From the NCBI GenBank assembly GCA_947576945.1, contig CANPTH010000038.1, positions 1 to 39,581 on the forward strand: DNA of 39,581 nucleotides, given 5' to 3'. Below are positions 14,977 through 23,384 of the stretch, piece after piece; position 1 is the stretch's first letter; every line of letters begins with the position of its first letter. This stretch comes from an uncultured Lachnospiraceae bacterium (GTDB lineage Bacteria; Bacillota; Clostridia; Lachnospirales; Lachnospiraceae). The notes below the pieces were generated by a model, which was not told the origin of the DNA, ran no database searches, and saw only the letters and a list, made by a program, of their open reading frames with translations. A program made the translations under genes and the position numbers.

Positions 14977-15270
14977 TCACATCACATGAATCTCTATGGG
15001 GGATGTCACGAGCAGCAGTACAAGCAATACCTGTATGATCAGGATTGCCGGCATACCGTATAGGAAGTACCAGTGCCTTGTCTTATGGCGGAAAAGGTGC
15101 ATCCCCAGGATGGAACCGAGCGAACCGCCGATCAGGGCGAGGATGAAAAGCGTAGATTCCGGAATCCGCCAGGCTCTTTTGCGGGCCTTGTGCTTGTCCA
15201 CACCCATGACGATGAAGCTTATGCAGTTGACAGAAACCAGATATATGATAATAAGTGTAATCGCATTCAT
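14977..15270 (-). CDS. DUF1294 family small membrane protein
   Basis: A 97-residue protein with three hydrophobic helices: TLIIIYLVSVNCISFIVMG, LFILALIGGSLGSILGMHLF and PAILIIQVLLVLLLV. The motifs DKxxARxxxWRIPE and HKTRHWYF are the DUF1294 signature. Function is unknown in the family. The ribosome binding site GAGGGA precedes the start. Single gene, convergent with degV. Confidence 0.88.
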   Translation of the reverse strand: MNAITLIIIYLVSVNCISFIVMGVDKHKARKRAWRIPESTLFILALIGGSLGSILGMHLFRHKTRHWYFLYGMPAILIIQVLLVLLLVTSPIEIHVM

Positions 15271-15629
15271 GATATTGTCCCTCTATTTATCTTTGCACTT
15301 CTTTTTCTATGGGAATCAGTGTCAGAAACTGACGTAGAAGCGCAGGTATGGTATTATCATAGCATAAAAAAGCAGAAAAGGAAAGCTTGTACAAAAGCAG
15401 CCGGTCACTTGTGTGCAGAGCCACCGCATAACCTGTCGGCAGCCTGGATAGTCGGAACGGACAACGGAGAAACACACTTTTTCTTTACACTTACAAGACA
15501 ATGCGGTCTCAGTCCGATATGCTCCCAACTTTCATGAAAACAGCAAAGAATAGAGACAGAATCGTTAAACTGCTTGCCAAACTGAAAGCGAAGGGATAAA
15601 CAGCCTGTCCATATAGCGCTGGTCGGATA
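15271..15629. other. Intergenic region at the left edge of the two-component/ABC module
   Basis: No supported gene. A 21-residue frame at 15534-15599 (MKTAKNRDRIVKLLAKLKAKG) has no ribosome binding site and could be the tail of a lost gene. Base composition becomes more AT-rich from about 15600 rightwards. Confidence 0.35.
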
Positions 15630-18023
15630 TCATCTTAATAACTCTATCACCGACAATTTATTTTGATATTTTAATGCCGCTTCTGTAATAGTAACGTTAC
15701 ATAAAATGACAATGATACAGTAAAGACCGGCAATACCTGACGGAAACTGATAATTCAAATAGCTCATCAGGCTGCTTTTCAGAAAAATGCAAACAGCATA
15801 TCCGATACCACCGCCAATAGCGAGTGATAAGACAAGTCCGATAGATACCACGATCAGACCTTCATAATGTATCATTGAGGAAAGCTGCTTTTTTGACATT
15901 CCTACAGAGCGCATAAGTGCAAATTCTTTACGCCTTGTTACGATACCAGTCATTATAGTATTCAGTAAATTCATTACTGAAAAACAACCTATGAATATGA
16001 TTGCAGCTGCAAGAGCAAATTTTGTCCCCTGCAGGAAATTTTCGTTTTGCGCGATAGCCGCCGAAAGAGTGACAACATCTAAACGCGGATTTTCTGCTAA
16101 AATCTGTTCTATTTCTTTTTCCGCCTGTTGTTCAAAATCATCCCCGACACGGATTACATATTGATACGTTAAATTACTGTTTGCAATTTTTCTCATAGAA
16201 TCAACTGGCAGCAATAACATATCAATCTTATCCCCATTGTTTCCAATTTTATTTTCATCAAGAATTGCTGTTATCTCAAATTGCATATCCTCACTATGGT
16301 TTCCATCGAAAACCTTTAATGTGATAGATGCACCGACCTCTGGGTGTACACTGAAAATTTCTTCAAAATCATCTGGTCTGCCAATAATAAGCTGATTTTG
16401 CGATACTAATTTCTCATAATCAGGAATTCTCCCGTCTGAAACACAATTCTTTATTAATTCCATATCATCCTGTACAAATCCCACAATTTCTGTATCCGAC
16501 TCTGCTTCCTTTAAATCGGTAGATACAGGGAGATGCCAATCATCTGCAATTTCTGTTACACCGGAAACATTGGCTAACGCATTATATATTTCATCTGTAA
16601 ACGGGCTTTCTGTTTGAACCTTCTCCAAAGCATTTTCACGCAGTTCCTGATTCGTAAATCCTATAACAAACTGACCTCTTGTAAAACCAGATAAAGCCAT
16701 CTCTCTCGCATCTACAGAGGAAAGGACAGATGACAGCCCCAATAGCAATACCCCTGTCAGGATAAGGGAACTTATCGTCAACATATTCTTTTTCCTGTAA
16801 CGAAAAATTTGGGTTTTCGCTAAAGAATACGTGGATAACCTGCGTTTTTTTGTATGTTTGTGCAAATTGTTATCTGCTTCATAACGAGAAGCTTCTATGG
16901 GCGAAATCGTTGATGCTGTCTTTGCCGGCTTTCTAATTGACAAGCGCACTGTGATATAGGCTAATACTACAACTAACGGACAAACCCACACCATATTGCT
17001 TATTCTGAATCCTTGTGGAACTAAAACATAAGATAATAGAGTTCCTGTTATCAGTCCAATCGGAATTGCAGCCAATGTAAGTGAAGAACCTTCCTTAAAC
17101 ACAAGACGTTTTATCTGTTTTGCTGTCATGCCAATAGTACGTAATTGACCGTACTTCTTAATTGAACTGATAATCGAAATATAGAAAATGCAATAAATCA
17201 CCAGTATGCCTGCCAAGATAATAATTGCAAGGCCCACAACTGCTGCAGCAATCATCAGCGCAGAAGGCTGACTGAGTTTAACAAAAGCTTCATTAACAGA
17301 TGGCGGCTGTTCTATTCCAGCGTCTGCGGCTATTTGTGCTGCTATATCTTCAATATTTCCATGATTCAATAAAACATCCTTCTTGATCCGAAACATGGTC
17401 GCTGGCGGGAAATTCTCCCATCCGTTTATTGCCACAAAATATTCTTCTGAAACAACAGCTGCATATAAAGTTCTTTCTGTCCCACTTGCCGCCGTTTCCA
17501 AATAACCAGATATGACAAAATCTGCTTTTTTATGTCCATCAGAAACAGGCAATGAAATAATATCTCCAATCCCGGCATCTGTTTTTTGACTAAGCAGATA
17601 CTCTTCCTCAATTATGATTTCATTTTCTGCTTCAGGCATTTCCCCCTCAGAGACAGATAACCCATTTAAAGTAAGACTGTCTTTATCTGAGTAAGAAACA
17701 TTCAAACGGTTCTCACCAACTTTTATGCTTCCTATAGCAGCGGACAGCCCTGGCAATTCTATACGTGAATCCGTTGATATTTTTTTATACTGTTCTTTTG
17801 TCATGCCGGAAATAAGAACATGATAGGAACCCGTAATGCTATTGCCGCCATTCTGATTCACGTTAATAATCCCTGAAACCAGAAGCAATACAGTCGTCAT
17901 GAGAAACGCAGCCAATGCAATAGCAACAACAGTAAGCCCTTTTTTTAATTTGTCATGCTTTAATTGCGCAGAAACAATTTTATCTATAACACGGCTGGTA
18001 TCATTTTCAAATGGTAAAGCCAT
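15630..18023 (-). CDS. FtsX-type ABC transporter permease
   Basis: A 797-residue membrane protein. The first helix (LTVVAIALAAFLMTTVLLLV) is at about 29-48, then an extracellular domain to about 255. A three-helix FtsX core with ISSIKKYGQLRTIGMTAKQI follows. A second half repeats this: helix MLTISSLILTGVLLLGL near 415, an outer domain, and a closing core with RRKEFALMRSVGMSKKQL. This duplicated layout is typical of the MacB/antimicrobial-peptide-resistance permease superfamily. AGGAGGTGG precedes the start. It lies 11 bp after its ATPase gene and downstream of a two-component system, suggesting peptide or antibiotic efflux or sensing. Substrate not visible. Confidence 0.9.
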   Translation of the reverse strand: MALPFENDTSRVIDKIVSAQLKHDKLKKGLTVVAIALAAFLMTTVLLLVSGIINVNQNGGNSITGSYHVLISGMTKEQYKKISTDSRIELPGLSAAIGSIKVGENRLNVSYSDKDSLTLNGLSVSEGEMPEAENEIIIEEEYLLSQKTDAGIGDIISLPVSDGHKKADFVISGYLETAASGTERTLYAAVVSEEYFVAINGWENFPPATMFRIKKDVLLNHGNIEDIAAQIAADAGIEQPPSVNEAFVKLSQPSALMIAAAVVGLAIIILAGILVIYCIFYISIISSIKKYGQLRTIGMTAKQIKRLVFKEGSSLTLAAIPIGLITGTLLSYVLVPQGFRISNMVWVCPLVVVLAYITVRLSIRKPAKTASTISPIEASRYEADNNLHKHTKKRRLSTYSLAKTQIFRYRKKNMLTISSLILTGVLLLGLSSVLSSVDAREMALSGFTRGQFVIGFTNQELRENALEKVQTESPFTDEIYNALANVSGVTEIADDWHLPVSTDLKEAESDTEIVGFVQDDMELIKNCVSDGRIPDYEKLVSQNQLIIGRPDDFEEIFSVHPEVGASITLKVFDGNHSEDMQFEITAILDENKIGNNGDKIDMLLLPVDSMRKIANSNLTYQYVIRVGDDFEQQAEKEIEQILAENPRLDVVTLSAAIAQNENFLQGTKFALAAAIIFIGCFSVMNLLNTIMTGIVTRRKEFALMRSVGMSKKQLSSMIHYEGLIVVSIGLVLSLAIGGGIGYAVCIFLKSSLMSYLNYQFPSGIAGLYCIIVILCNVTITEAALKYQNKLSVIELLR

Positions 18024-18034
18024 TATTCCACCTC

Positions 18035-18700
18035 CTATGCCTTAATTTTTCCATCTTCAATTCGTACGATTCGGTCGGCAAGCTGCGCTATTTCCTGATT
18101 GTGGGTAATCATTACAATGGTCTGATCAAATTCGTTACCTGTACGTTTCAACAACCCCAATACATCAGCACTGGTATGGCTATCAAGATTTCCTGTCGGC
18201 TCATCCGCCAATACGATAGCTGGCTTTGTGACAAGCGCACGGGCAATGGCTACCCTCTGCTGTTGACCGCCTGAAAGATTGTTTGGCATATTATAAAGCT
18301 TATCCTCCAATCCTAACATGGAAACAACCTCATTCATGAATTTCCGGTCTACTATATCGCCATCCAATTCCACTGGAAGAACAATATTTTCATACACATT
18401 CAGAATGGGAACAAGATTATAGTTTTGGAAGATAAAACCGATGTTGCGGCGACGGAAAACAGTAAGCTGTTCATCATTCATTTCTGCAAGTTCTTTATCC
18501 CTGATGCGTACAGAACCAGATGTCGGAATATCAAGACCACCCATCATGTGCAGCAAGGTAGATTTTCCGCTGCCAGAGGTGCCGACCACCGCCACAAATT
18601 CCCCTTGCTCCACCGAAAAAGACACCCCATCAAGGGCTCGGGTAATGTTCGGCTCGGCTCCATAATATTTTTTCAAATCTGTTGTCTGTAAGATACTCAT
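18035..18700 (-). CDS. ABC transporter ATP-binding protein
   Basis: A 221-residue ATPase of the LolD/MacB/BceA group. Walker A GTSGSGKST is at about residues 40-48. The Q-loop reads FIFQNYNLVP, the signature is LSGGQQQRVAIARAL, Walker B is AIVLADEPTGNLD, and the H-loop is MITHNQEIA. It powers the FtsX-type permease encoded 11 bp downstream. A 23-bp site and promoter-like TATAGT lie upstream at 18741-18767, so this pair probably forms its own regulated transcription unit. Confidence 0.95.
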   Translation of the reverse strand: MSILQTTDLKKYYGAEPNITRALDGVSFSVEQGEFVAVVGTSGSGKSTLLHMMGGLDIPTSGSVRIRDKELAEMNDEQLTVFRRRNIGFIFQNYNLVPILNVYENIVLPVELDGDIVDRKFMNEVVSMLGLEDKLYNMPNNLSGGQQQRVAIARALVTKPAIVLADEPTGNLDSHTSADVLGLLKRTGNEFDQTIVMITHNQEIAQLADRIVRIEDGKIKA

Positions 18701-18731
18701 ACGAATACCGCCTTTCTTTGTTTGACAGGCA

Positions 18732-18767
18732 TACTATAAAATTGAAATGTTGCAGAAATGTCCTAAA
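18732..18767 (-). promoter_or_regulatory. Probable promoter with response-regulator operator, upstream of the ABC genes
   Basis: The 23-bp site at 18745-18767 (plus strand, core GTTGCAGAAATGTCCTAAA) matches 20567-20589 at 22 of 23 positions. On the minus strand it lies just upstream of a TATAGT-like -10, so it covers the -35 region. Confidence 0.65.
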
Positions 18768-18800
18768 CGTCATGAAAATATTCTTTGAATTGCTTCAATT

Positions 18801-19840
18801 TCAGGACAATTTATTTTTTGGCAGAAAGGCGGAAAACGTAGAGCCGTTTCCAACGTTGGAAGTAACCCGGATATAGCCGCCTTGCATGGTAATAATCTCA
18901 CGGGCAAGGTAAAGTCCAATGCCTATCCCATCTATATCATGTACTGCTTCCTCCCGATAGAAGCGTTTGAAAATCGCTGCCTGTTCTTTTTCAGGAATAC
19001 CCCTGCCTGTATCTTCAATGTCTATCTTAAAATACATTTCCCATTCCTGCACGTTCACGCGAATACTGCCATAAGCAGGGGTGTATTTTACCGCATTATC
19101 CAAAATATTATATAATGCTTCTGCCGTCCAACGGCTATCATGGTAAAAAGTCAGATTATCCGGGCAATCCACAAACAAAGTAATCTGCTTTCTCTCAAGC
19201 GGCGCAAGAACGCTGTTTAATGCAGCGGTAAGCGTGTCTGTGAAAGAAACTTTTTTCTTTTCCAAAGTAATGACGCCCGTTTCAAGCCGAGAAGTCTTTA
19301 CCATTGCCTGAATAAGGAAATCCAGTTTTTCAAGCTGGCTTCCCGCAGCCAGCAGAAACTCTTTCTGCTTTTCTTCTGTCATTCTCCTTGCCAAAAGAGT
19401 ATCGTTTATCATTTTAAGATTTGAAATCGGTGTTTTTGTCTGATGTGAAATGTCTGACAAAAGGGACTGCAGCTCTGCCTTTTCTTCCTCTACCTTATGG
19501 CGGTTTATCTGCATGATATTGTAGAGCCGTTCCAGTCGGTGTGAAATGCGGGCGAAAGAAGTTTCCGCTTCCAAATCTGTAAACGGTCTTTCACTTCCAC
19601 TTATCATATCGTCAAGCGTCCTGCATAAGCTGTTTGTAAATTCAGAAATCTTTTTTTGAAAGAACTTCAGGAAAAAAATCCCCATGTAAAAAAAGTAATG
19701 GTCAGAAGCAATCCATAAAGTGCAAGAGTGCTGCTGTCAGTAAAGAAATAAAGAGTTAAAAGCAAAAAAGCTGAAGTAGAAGTTACCCCCATTATCACTA
19801 ACCGTAGAAATTTTCGGATTGATATATTTTGCAATTTCAT
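18801..19840 (-). CDS. Sensor histidine kinase with apparent frameshift in the membrane region
   Basis: The catalytic part is intact from 19685 to 18801: H-box SDISHQTKTPISNLK, N-box NILDNAVKYTP, then DTGRGIP, FKRFYREEA and GIGIGLYLAREI. The N-terminus is in another frame: an ATG at 19840, overlapping the regulator's stop as ATGA, encodes two membrane helices (VIMGVTSTSAFLLLTLYFF and LYGLLLTITFFTWGFF) and then hits a stop. One extra base in the A7 tract at 19672-19678, or the A7 at 19688-19694, would join them into about 346 residues, a normal short kinase. This is either a real mutation, slippage-based switching or a sequence error. It partners the regulator encoded upstream. Confidence 0.85.
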
Positions 19841-20523
19841 TTCTGTTCACCACCAATCCATTGATAACCCATGCCGTAAGCGGTTTTAATATACTTGTGT
19901 CCATCGACTTCGATTTTTTTACGGATACGGCTGATTATAGTAGTCAGTGTATGTTCATCCACAAAGTCTCCGTCAATATCCCACAATCTTTCCAAAAGCT
20001 GTCTTTTCGTCATAATCAACCTGTCATTCTTAGTAAACAGGAATAAGGCACGGTATTCCTTTGGTGTGAAATCTACAGGATTGCCATCCAGTGTCGCACA
20101 CTGTTCGGAAAAATCAATTTTAAGAAAACCATCCTCGTATAAGTCATGGCGCGGTTGATGCTGTTCTATGGTTTCAAATACAGCGGCTATCTTCTTACAA
20201 AGCACTGCTACAGAAAAGGGTTTTGTTATATAGTCAGATCCACCGGCCTCATACCCCCTTAGCATATCACTTTCCTTATCATTGGCGGTTAAAAAGATAA
20301 CGTAAGTTTCTGGATATTTTTCTTTCAATTTGCTGCAAAAATCAAGCCCGCTTCCATCAGGCAGTTTGACATCTAACAAAGCAAGATGATATTCTTCTTT
20401 TAATAAACTGACTGCCATAGAATACGAATATGCAGAAACAACCTCATAACCATCTGATATAAGATTATAAGTAAGGGTTCTATTTAATAAAGTATCATCT
20501 TCAACAATAATGATTTTTTTCAT
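19837..20523 (-). CDS. OmpR-family response regulator
   Basis: A 228-residue regulator starting KKIIIVEDD. The receiver domain covers residues about 1-115, with phosphoacceptor Asp in LALLDVKLPDGSG, the T in FLTANDKESD and the K in YITKPF. A winged-helix DNA-binding domain follows (FTPKEYRALFLFT, then HTLTTIISRIRKKIE, YGMGYQWIG). The longer in-frame start at 20568 adds an atypical N-terminus and is rejected. It is translationally coupled to the kinase gene. It probably binds the paired 23-bp sites upstream of itself and of the ABC genes. Confidence 0.95.
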   Translation of the reverse strand: MKKIIIVEDDTLLNRTLTYNLISDGYEVVSAYSYSMAVSLLKEEYHLALLDVKLPDGSGLDFCSKLKEKYPETYVIFLTANDKESDMLRGYEAGGSDYITKPFSVAVLCKKIAAVFETIEQHQPRHDLYEDGFLKIDFSEQCATLDGNPVDFTPKEYRALFLFTKNDRLIMTKRQLLERLWDIDGDFVDEHTLTTIISRIRKKIEVDGHKYIKTAYGMGYQWIGGEQK

Positions 20524-20554
20524 GTATTCATGTCCGCTCCATTGTTTTAAATGT

Positions 20555-20589
20555 ATCATACTATCCAAATGTTGCAGAATTGTCCTAAA
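20555..20589 (-). promoter_or_regulatory. Probable autoregulatory operator/promoter of the response regulator gene
   Basis: The 23-bp site at 20567-20589 (plus strand, core GTTGCAGAATTGTCCTAAA) is repeated at 18745-18767. Both are flanked on the gene side by CATACTAT (plus strand), giving a TAGTAT-like -10 on the minus strand. Confidence 0.6.
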
Positions 20590-20754
20590 ATCCTTTTTTA
20601 TGAGGAAATCAGCAGATTCTACCCAAACATTTCTGACATTCCAAATCGTGTGTATTTATTATATCCGTTTGAACATATGGTATCAATCGCACAATTAGAA
20701 ATACATATCATACCATAAAAGATTAAATCTCTTATGACAAGACAATACTCTCCG

Positions 20755-20786
20755 AAAAAAACAGCAGAGATTTTCTCTCTGCTGTT
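20755..20786 (-). terminator. Minus-strand terminator between argG and the response regulator gene
   Basis: AACAGCAGAG (20760-20769) pairs with CTCTGCTGTT (20777-20786). On the minus strand it is followed by T7. It probably backs up the argG terminator and insulates the two-component operon. Confidence 0.8.
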
Positions 20787-20819
20787 AGATATACCAAAGC
20801 CGGCACTGACGGGGGTTCT

Positions 20820-20920
20820 GGCGATGTATGCGCATATCGGGGAAGGCGGGGGCGTTAAGCCGGCCTGTCTTATTCTGATGCATCCGGATAAGGATCATAT
20901 CGGCGGTGCAGGAAGAGACT
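20820..20920 (+). pseudogene. Possible relic of a metallo-beta-lactamase-fold protein
   Basis: An open frame from 20734 contains LILMHPDKDHIGGAG. This matches the HxxxDHIGG zinc motif of ComEC/Rec2-type metallo-beta-lactamase domains (typically SHPDKDHIGG). No other motif of the fold is present, there is no ribosome binding site, and the frame ends in the argG terminator. It may be a decayed fragment or chance. Confidence 0.3.
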
Positions 20921-20950
20921 GGAGGAGCAGCAGGACGGTTTTGACGTCAG

Positions 20951-20981
20951 AAAACGCCTCCAGGGTATACCGCTGGAGGCG
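20951..20981 (-). terminator. Terminator of argG
   Basis: CGCCTCCAG (20955-20963) and CTGGAGGCG (20973-20981) form a perfect stem. On the minus strand it is followed by TTTT. It lies 14 bp after the argG stop. Confidence 0.85.
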
Positions 20982-20994
20982 CTGGTATGGAAAA

Positions 20995-22218
20995 TCAAAG
21001 CAGCTTCTCGCCATTCTCCTGCATCTTCATGGCGCGGACTTTACAGGATAAACCGAACAGGTTGATGAAGCCTTCCGCGTCATGGTGATCGTACATATCG
21101 CCGGTAGTGAAAGAAGCGATACTCTCATTATAGAGCGTGTACGGGGAAGTGGTGCCGGCCTTGATGATGTTGCCCTTGTAAAGCCTGAATTTCACTTCGC
21201 CGGTCACATACTTCTGGGTGGATTCGATAAAGGCCTGGATCGCCTCGCGGATCGGGGTGAACCATTTGCCTTCGTAAACGATCTGCGCAAATTTGCTGCC
21301 CAGGTCTTTTTTCAGTGCATAGGTGTCACGATCAAGGATCAGTTCCTCCAGCTGCTGGTGCGCTTCGTAGAGGATGGTGCCGCCGGGGGTCTCATAGACA
21401 CCGCGGGACTTCATGCCCACTACGCGGTTCTCCACGATATCGATGATGCCGATGCCGTGTTTGCCGCCCAGTTCGTTCAGGGTGGAGATGATCTCGGATA
21501 CTTTCATCTGCCTGCCGTTTACGGAAGTGGGGATACCCTTTTCGAAAGTCATGGTAACATATTCGCCCTCGTCGGGAGCCTTCTCCGGAGTGGTACCGAG
21601 AACAAGCAGGTGCTCGTAGTTAGGCTCATTGGAAGGATCTTCCAGCTCCAGGCCCTCATGGCTGATGTGCCACAGGTTACGGTCGCGGCTGTAGCTTGAG
21701 TCGGCGGAGAAGGGCAGGTTAATGCCGTGCTGCTTGCAATATTCGATCTCTTCCTCACGGGAGTTCATGGTCCATTTCTCATTCCGCCAGGCAGCGATGA
21801 TCTTCAGGTCAGGCGCCAGTGCCTTGATGCCCAGCTCGAAACGGATCTGGTCGTTGCCTTTGCCGGTAGCGCCGTGACAGATAGCGGAAGCGCCCTCTTT
21901 GCGGGCGATCTCTACTAATTTCCTGGCGATCACGGGACGGGCCATAGAGGTGCCCAGCAGATATTTGTTCTCATACACCGCATTTGCCTGTACGCAGGGC
22001 ATGATGAAATCGTCGCAGAATTCGTCTGTCAGGTCTTCAATATAGAGTTTGGAAGCGCCGCTGGACAGAGCGCGCTCTTCCAGTCCGTCAAGCTCCTCGG
22101 CCTGGCCGCAGTTGCCGCATACGCAGATCACTTCGTAATCAAAATTTTCTTTTAACCAGGGGATAATGGCCGTAGTGTCCAATCCGCCGGAATAAGCAAG
22201 AACAACTTTTTCTTTCAT
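20995..22218 (-). CDS. argG: Argininosuccinate synthase
   Basis: A 407-residue enzyme of normal length that joins citrulline and aspartate with ATP in arginine synthesis. The PP-loop [15 protein letters not shown] is at about residues 9-23. It is followed by [30 protein letters not shown], a [14 protein letters not shown] stretch and [15 protein letters not shown] [20 protein letters not shown] precedes the start. It is a single gene without argH in the window, and its 5' region holds three ArgR-box-like sites, consistent with arginine repression. Confidence 0.97.
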   Translation of the reverse strand: MKEKVVLAYSGGLDTTAIIPWLKENFDYEVICVCGNCGQAEELDGLEERALSSGASKLYIEDLTDEFCDDFIMPCVQANAVYENKYLLGTSMARPVIARKLVEIARKEGASAICHGATGKGNDQIRFELGIKALAPDLKIIAAWRNEKWTMNSREEEIEYCKQHGINLPFSADSSYSRDRNLWHISHEGLELEDPSNEPNYEHLLVLGTTPEKAPDEGEYVTMTFEKGIPTSVNGRQMKVSEIISTLNELGGKHGIGIIDIVENRVVGMKSRGVYETPGGTILYEAHQQLEELILDRDTYALKKDLGSKFAQIVYEGKWFTPIREAIQAFIESTQKYVTGEVKFRLYKGNIIKAGTTSPYTLYNESIASFTTGDMYDHHDAEGFINLFGLSCKVRAMKMQENGEKLL

Positions 22219-22318
22219 GGTGTAATCTCCTTTGTCTTTTTGATTTTATTTTCTTTGTGCTTCTTTATGACTGTTTTCTACAGTAAAACAATATACAATA
22301 AAACAACACAGAATGCAA

Positions 22319-22419
22319 GTGTAATTTTATGCATTTTATAAAAGATATTTACTTAATTTTTATGCAAAAAGTAGATATAAGATTGAATAATATACATAAT
22401 TAATGAATTTTTATGCGAT
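22319..22419. promoter_or_regulatory. Three ArgR-box-like sites upstream of argG
   Basis: The plus-strand sites are GTGTAATTTTATGCATT (22319-22335), TTAATTTTTATGCAAAA (22353-22369) and ATGAATTTTTATGCGAT (22403-22419). Read on the minus strand they give TGCATAAAAATTAA-type sequences, close to the TGNATAAAAATTCA ARG-box half of Bacillota. The rest of 22219-22500 is AT-rich with no gene. Confidence 0.6.
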
Positions 22420-22509
22420 TTAAGACATGGGATAATCCACATGGCGGTTTTGGGCCCCGGATAGGATAAAAAGCGCCTTTTAGTACGCTGATTACTTATG
22501 GTAATATCC

Positions 22510-22538
22510 TTGACAGGATAGAGGTTGGGGAGTAGAAT
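22510..22538 (+). promoter_or_regulatory. Sigma-A promoter for the Cys/His-repeat protein
   Basis: TTGACA (22510-22515), a 17-nt spacer and TAGAAT (22533-22538). The resulting leader of about 95 nt carries a perfect 8-bp hairpin, ACAGGTTC-TGA-GAACCTGT (22599-22617), just before the ribosome binding site. Confidence 0.8.
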
Positions 22539-22641
22539 GAAGGAAATACAGGAGTATATGGATATTTTATGTAATCTGCGGTGTGGCAGGGCATAAGAAC
22601 AGGTTCTGAGAACCTGTAAGTTGTCAAGGAGGGATTCTGAT

Positions 22642-23169
22642 ATGTGGTTGAAGAAAGCAGCAGCATTGGGAATGACGGGTATGTTGGTTTCTGCAGCATT
22701 TGTTATGCCGGTTTCGGCTCATGGACATCATGGCAGACAGGCGGCAGGATGTGGTTATGATCATGATCATTTATGCGAGGTCTGTACGGTGGAAGATTGT
22801 GCGAGAGTAGGCTGGCATGTGCATGACGGCAGTACTTTCTGTGGATATGACCATGTGGACGGGTATTGTGACGGGACCTGTGATGCGGTCAGAGTCTGTG
22901 CGGTAGAGGATTGTACGGTGACCGGACATCATGTCCATGACGGGAACAGTTATTGTGGTTATGATCATGCAGGCGGATTTTGTGACGGCACATGTGACAG
23001 TATTGAAGTCTGCGCGGTGGAGGGATGTACGAAGACCGGACGCCATACGCATGACGGAGAGACTTATTGTGGATATGGGCACAGCAGCGGATATTGTGAC
23101 AATTCCTGTGTGCAGACGAAGCGCTCCAATGTAAGAGGAGGGTGCAGAGGGCATCGCGGACATCATTAA
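22642..23169 (+). CDS. Secreted protein with three Cys/His-rich 38-residue repeats
   Basis: A 175-residue protein with a Sec signal peptide (MWLKKAAALGMTGMLVSAAF, then VMPVSA, cleavage likely after Ala26). A His-rich stretch HGHHG and three tandem 38-residue repeats at about 47-84, 85-122 and 123-160 follow. Each repeat has Cys at positions 2, 7, 21, 30 and 34 and His at 13 or nearby, 15 and 25, as in EDCTVTGHHVHDGNSYCGYD. The pattern suggests metal binding outside the cell, or disulfide-stabilised units. I do not recognise the family. The start has CAAGGAGGG; the frame from 22621 is only an upstream extension. Own promoter and terminator. Confidence 0.88.
   Translation: MWLKKAAALGMTGMLVSAAFVMPVSAHGHHGRQAAGCGYDHDHLCEVCTVEDCARVGWHVHDGSTFCGYDHVDGYCDGTCDAVRVCAVEDCTVTGHHVHDGNSYCGYDHAGGFCDGTCDSIEVCAVEGCTKTGRHTHDGETYCGYGHSSGYCDNSCVQTKRSNVRGGCRGHRGHH
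22780..23121 (+). repeat. Three tandem 114-bp coding repeats
   Basis: The DNA encodes three in-frame 38-residue units. Units 1 and 2 are the most alike; unit 3 is more diverged but keeps all five Cys positions. Confidence 0.88.
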
Positions 23170-23239
23170 GCAGAGGTTGTAAGCTGGTAGTCAGGCGGTG
23201 TGACTTCTATAAGGAACTGTTAAGAATTAAAAGTAAATG

Positions 23240-23294
23240 AAACCTTACAGATTTACAAAGCAAAAGTCCGAGATCTGTAGGGTTTTGTTTTTTT
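23240..23294 (+). terminator. Terminator after the Cys/His-repeat gene
   Basis: AAACCTTACAGAT (23240-23252) pairs with ATCTGTAGGGTTT (23273-23285), one G-U pair, followed by a T-rich tract. Confidence 0.88.
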
Positions 23295-23384
23295 CGGCAA
23301 TTATGCTACAATAATTTTATAGCTGCTTTATGAGGCCAACGGGCGGTCGGCGGCTTTATACAGGAAAAGGATAGGAACAGCAGT

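Noticed and set aside
22219..22500. T-box or other riboswitch upstream of argG
   Set aside because: No T-box or aptamer consensus is seen; the region is AT-rich and better explained by ArgR boxes.
22507..22630. TCCTTGACA at 22507-22515 complementary to the ribosome binding site region TGTCAAGGA at 22622-22630, as a possible riboswitch
   Set aside because: TTGACA is the -35 of a near-consensus promoter, so this segment is upstream of the transcript and cannot pair with the leader.
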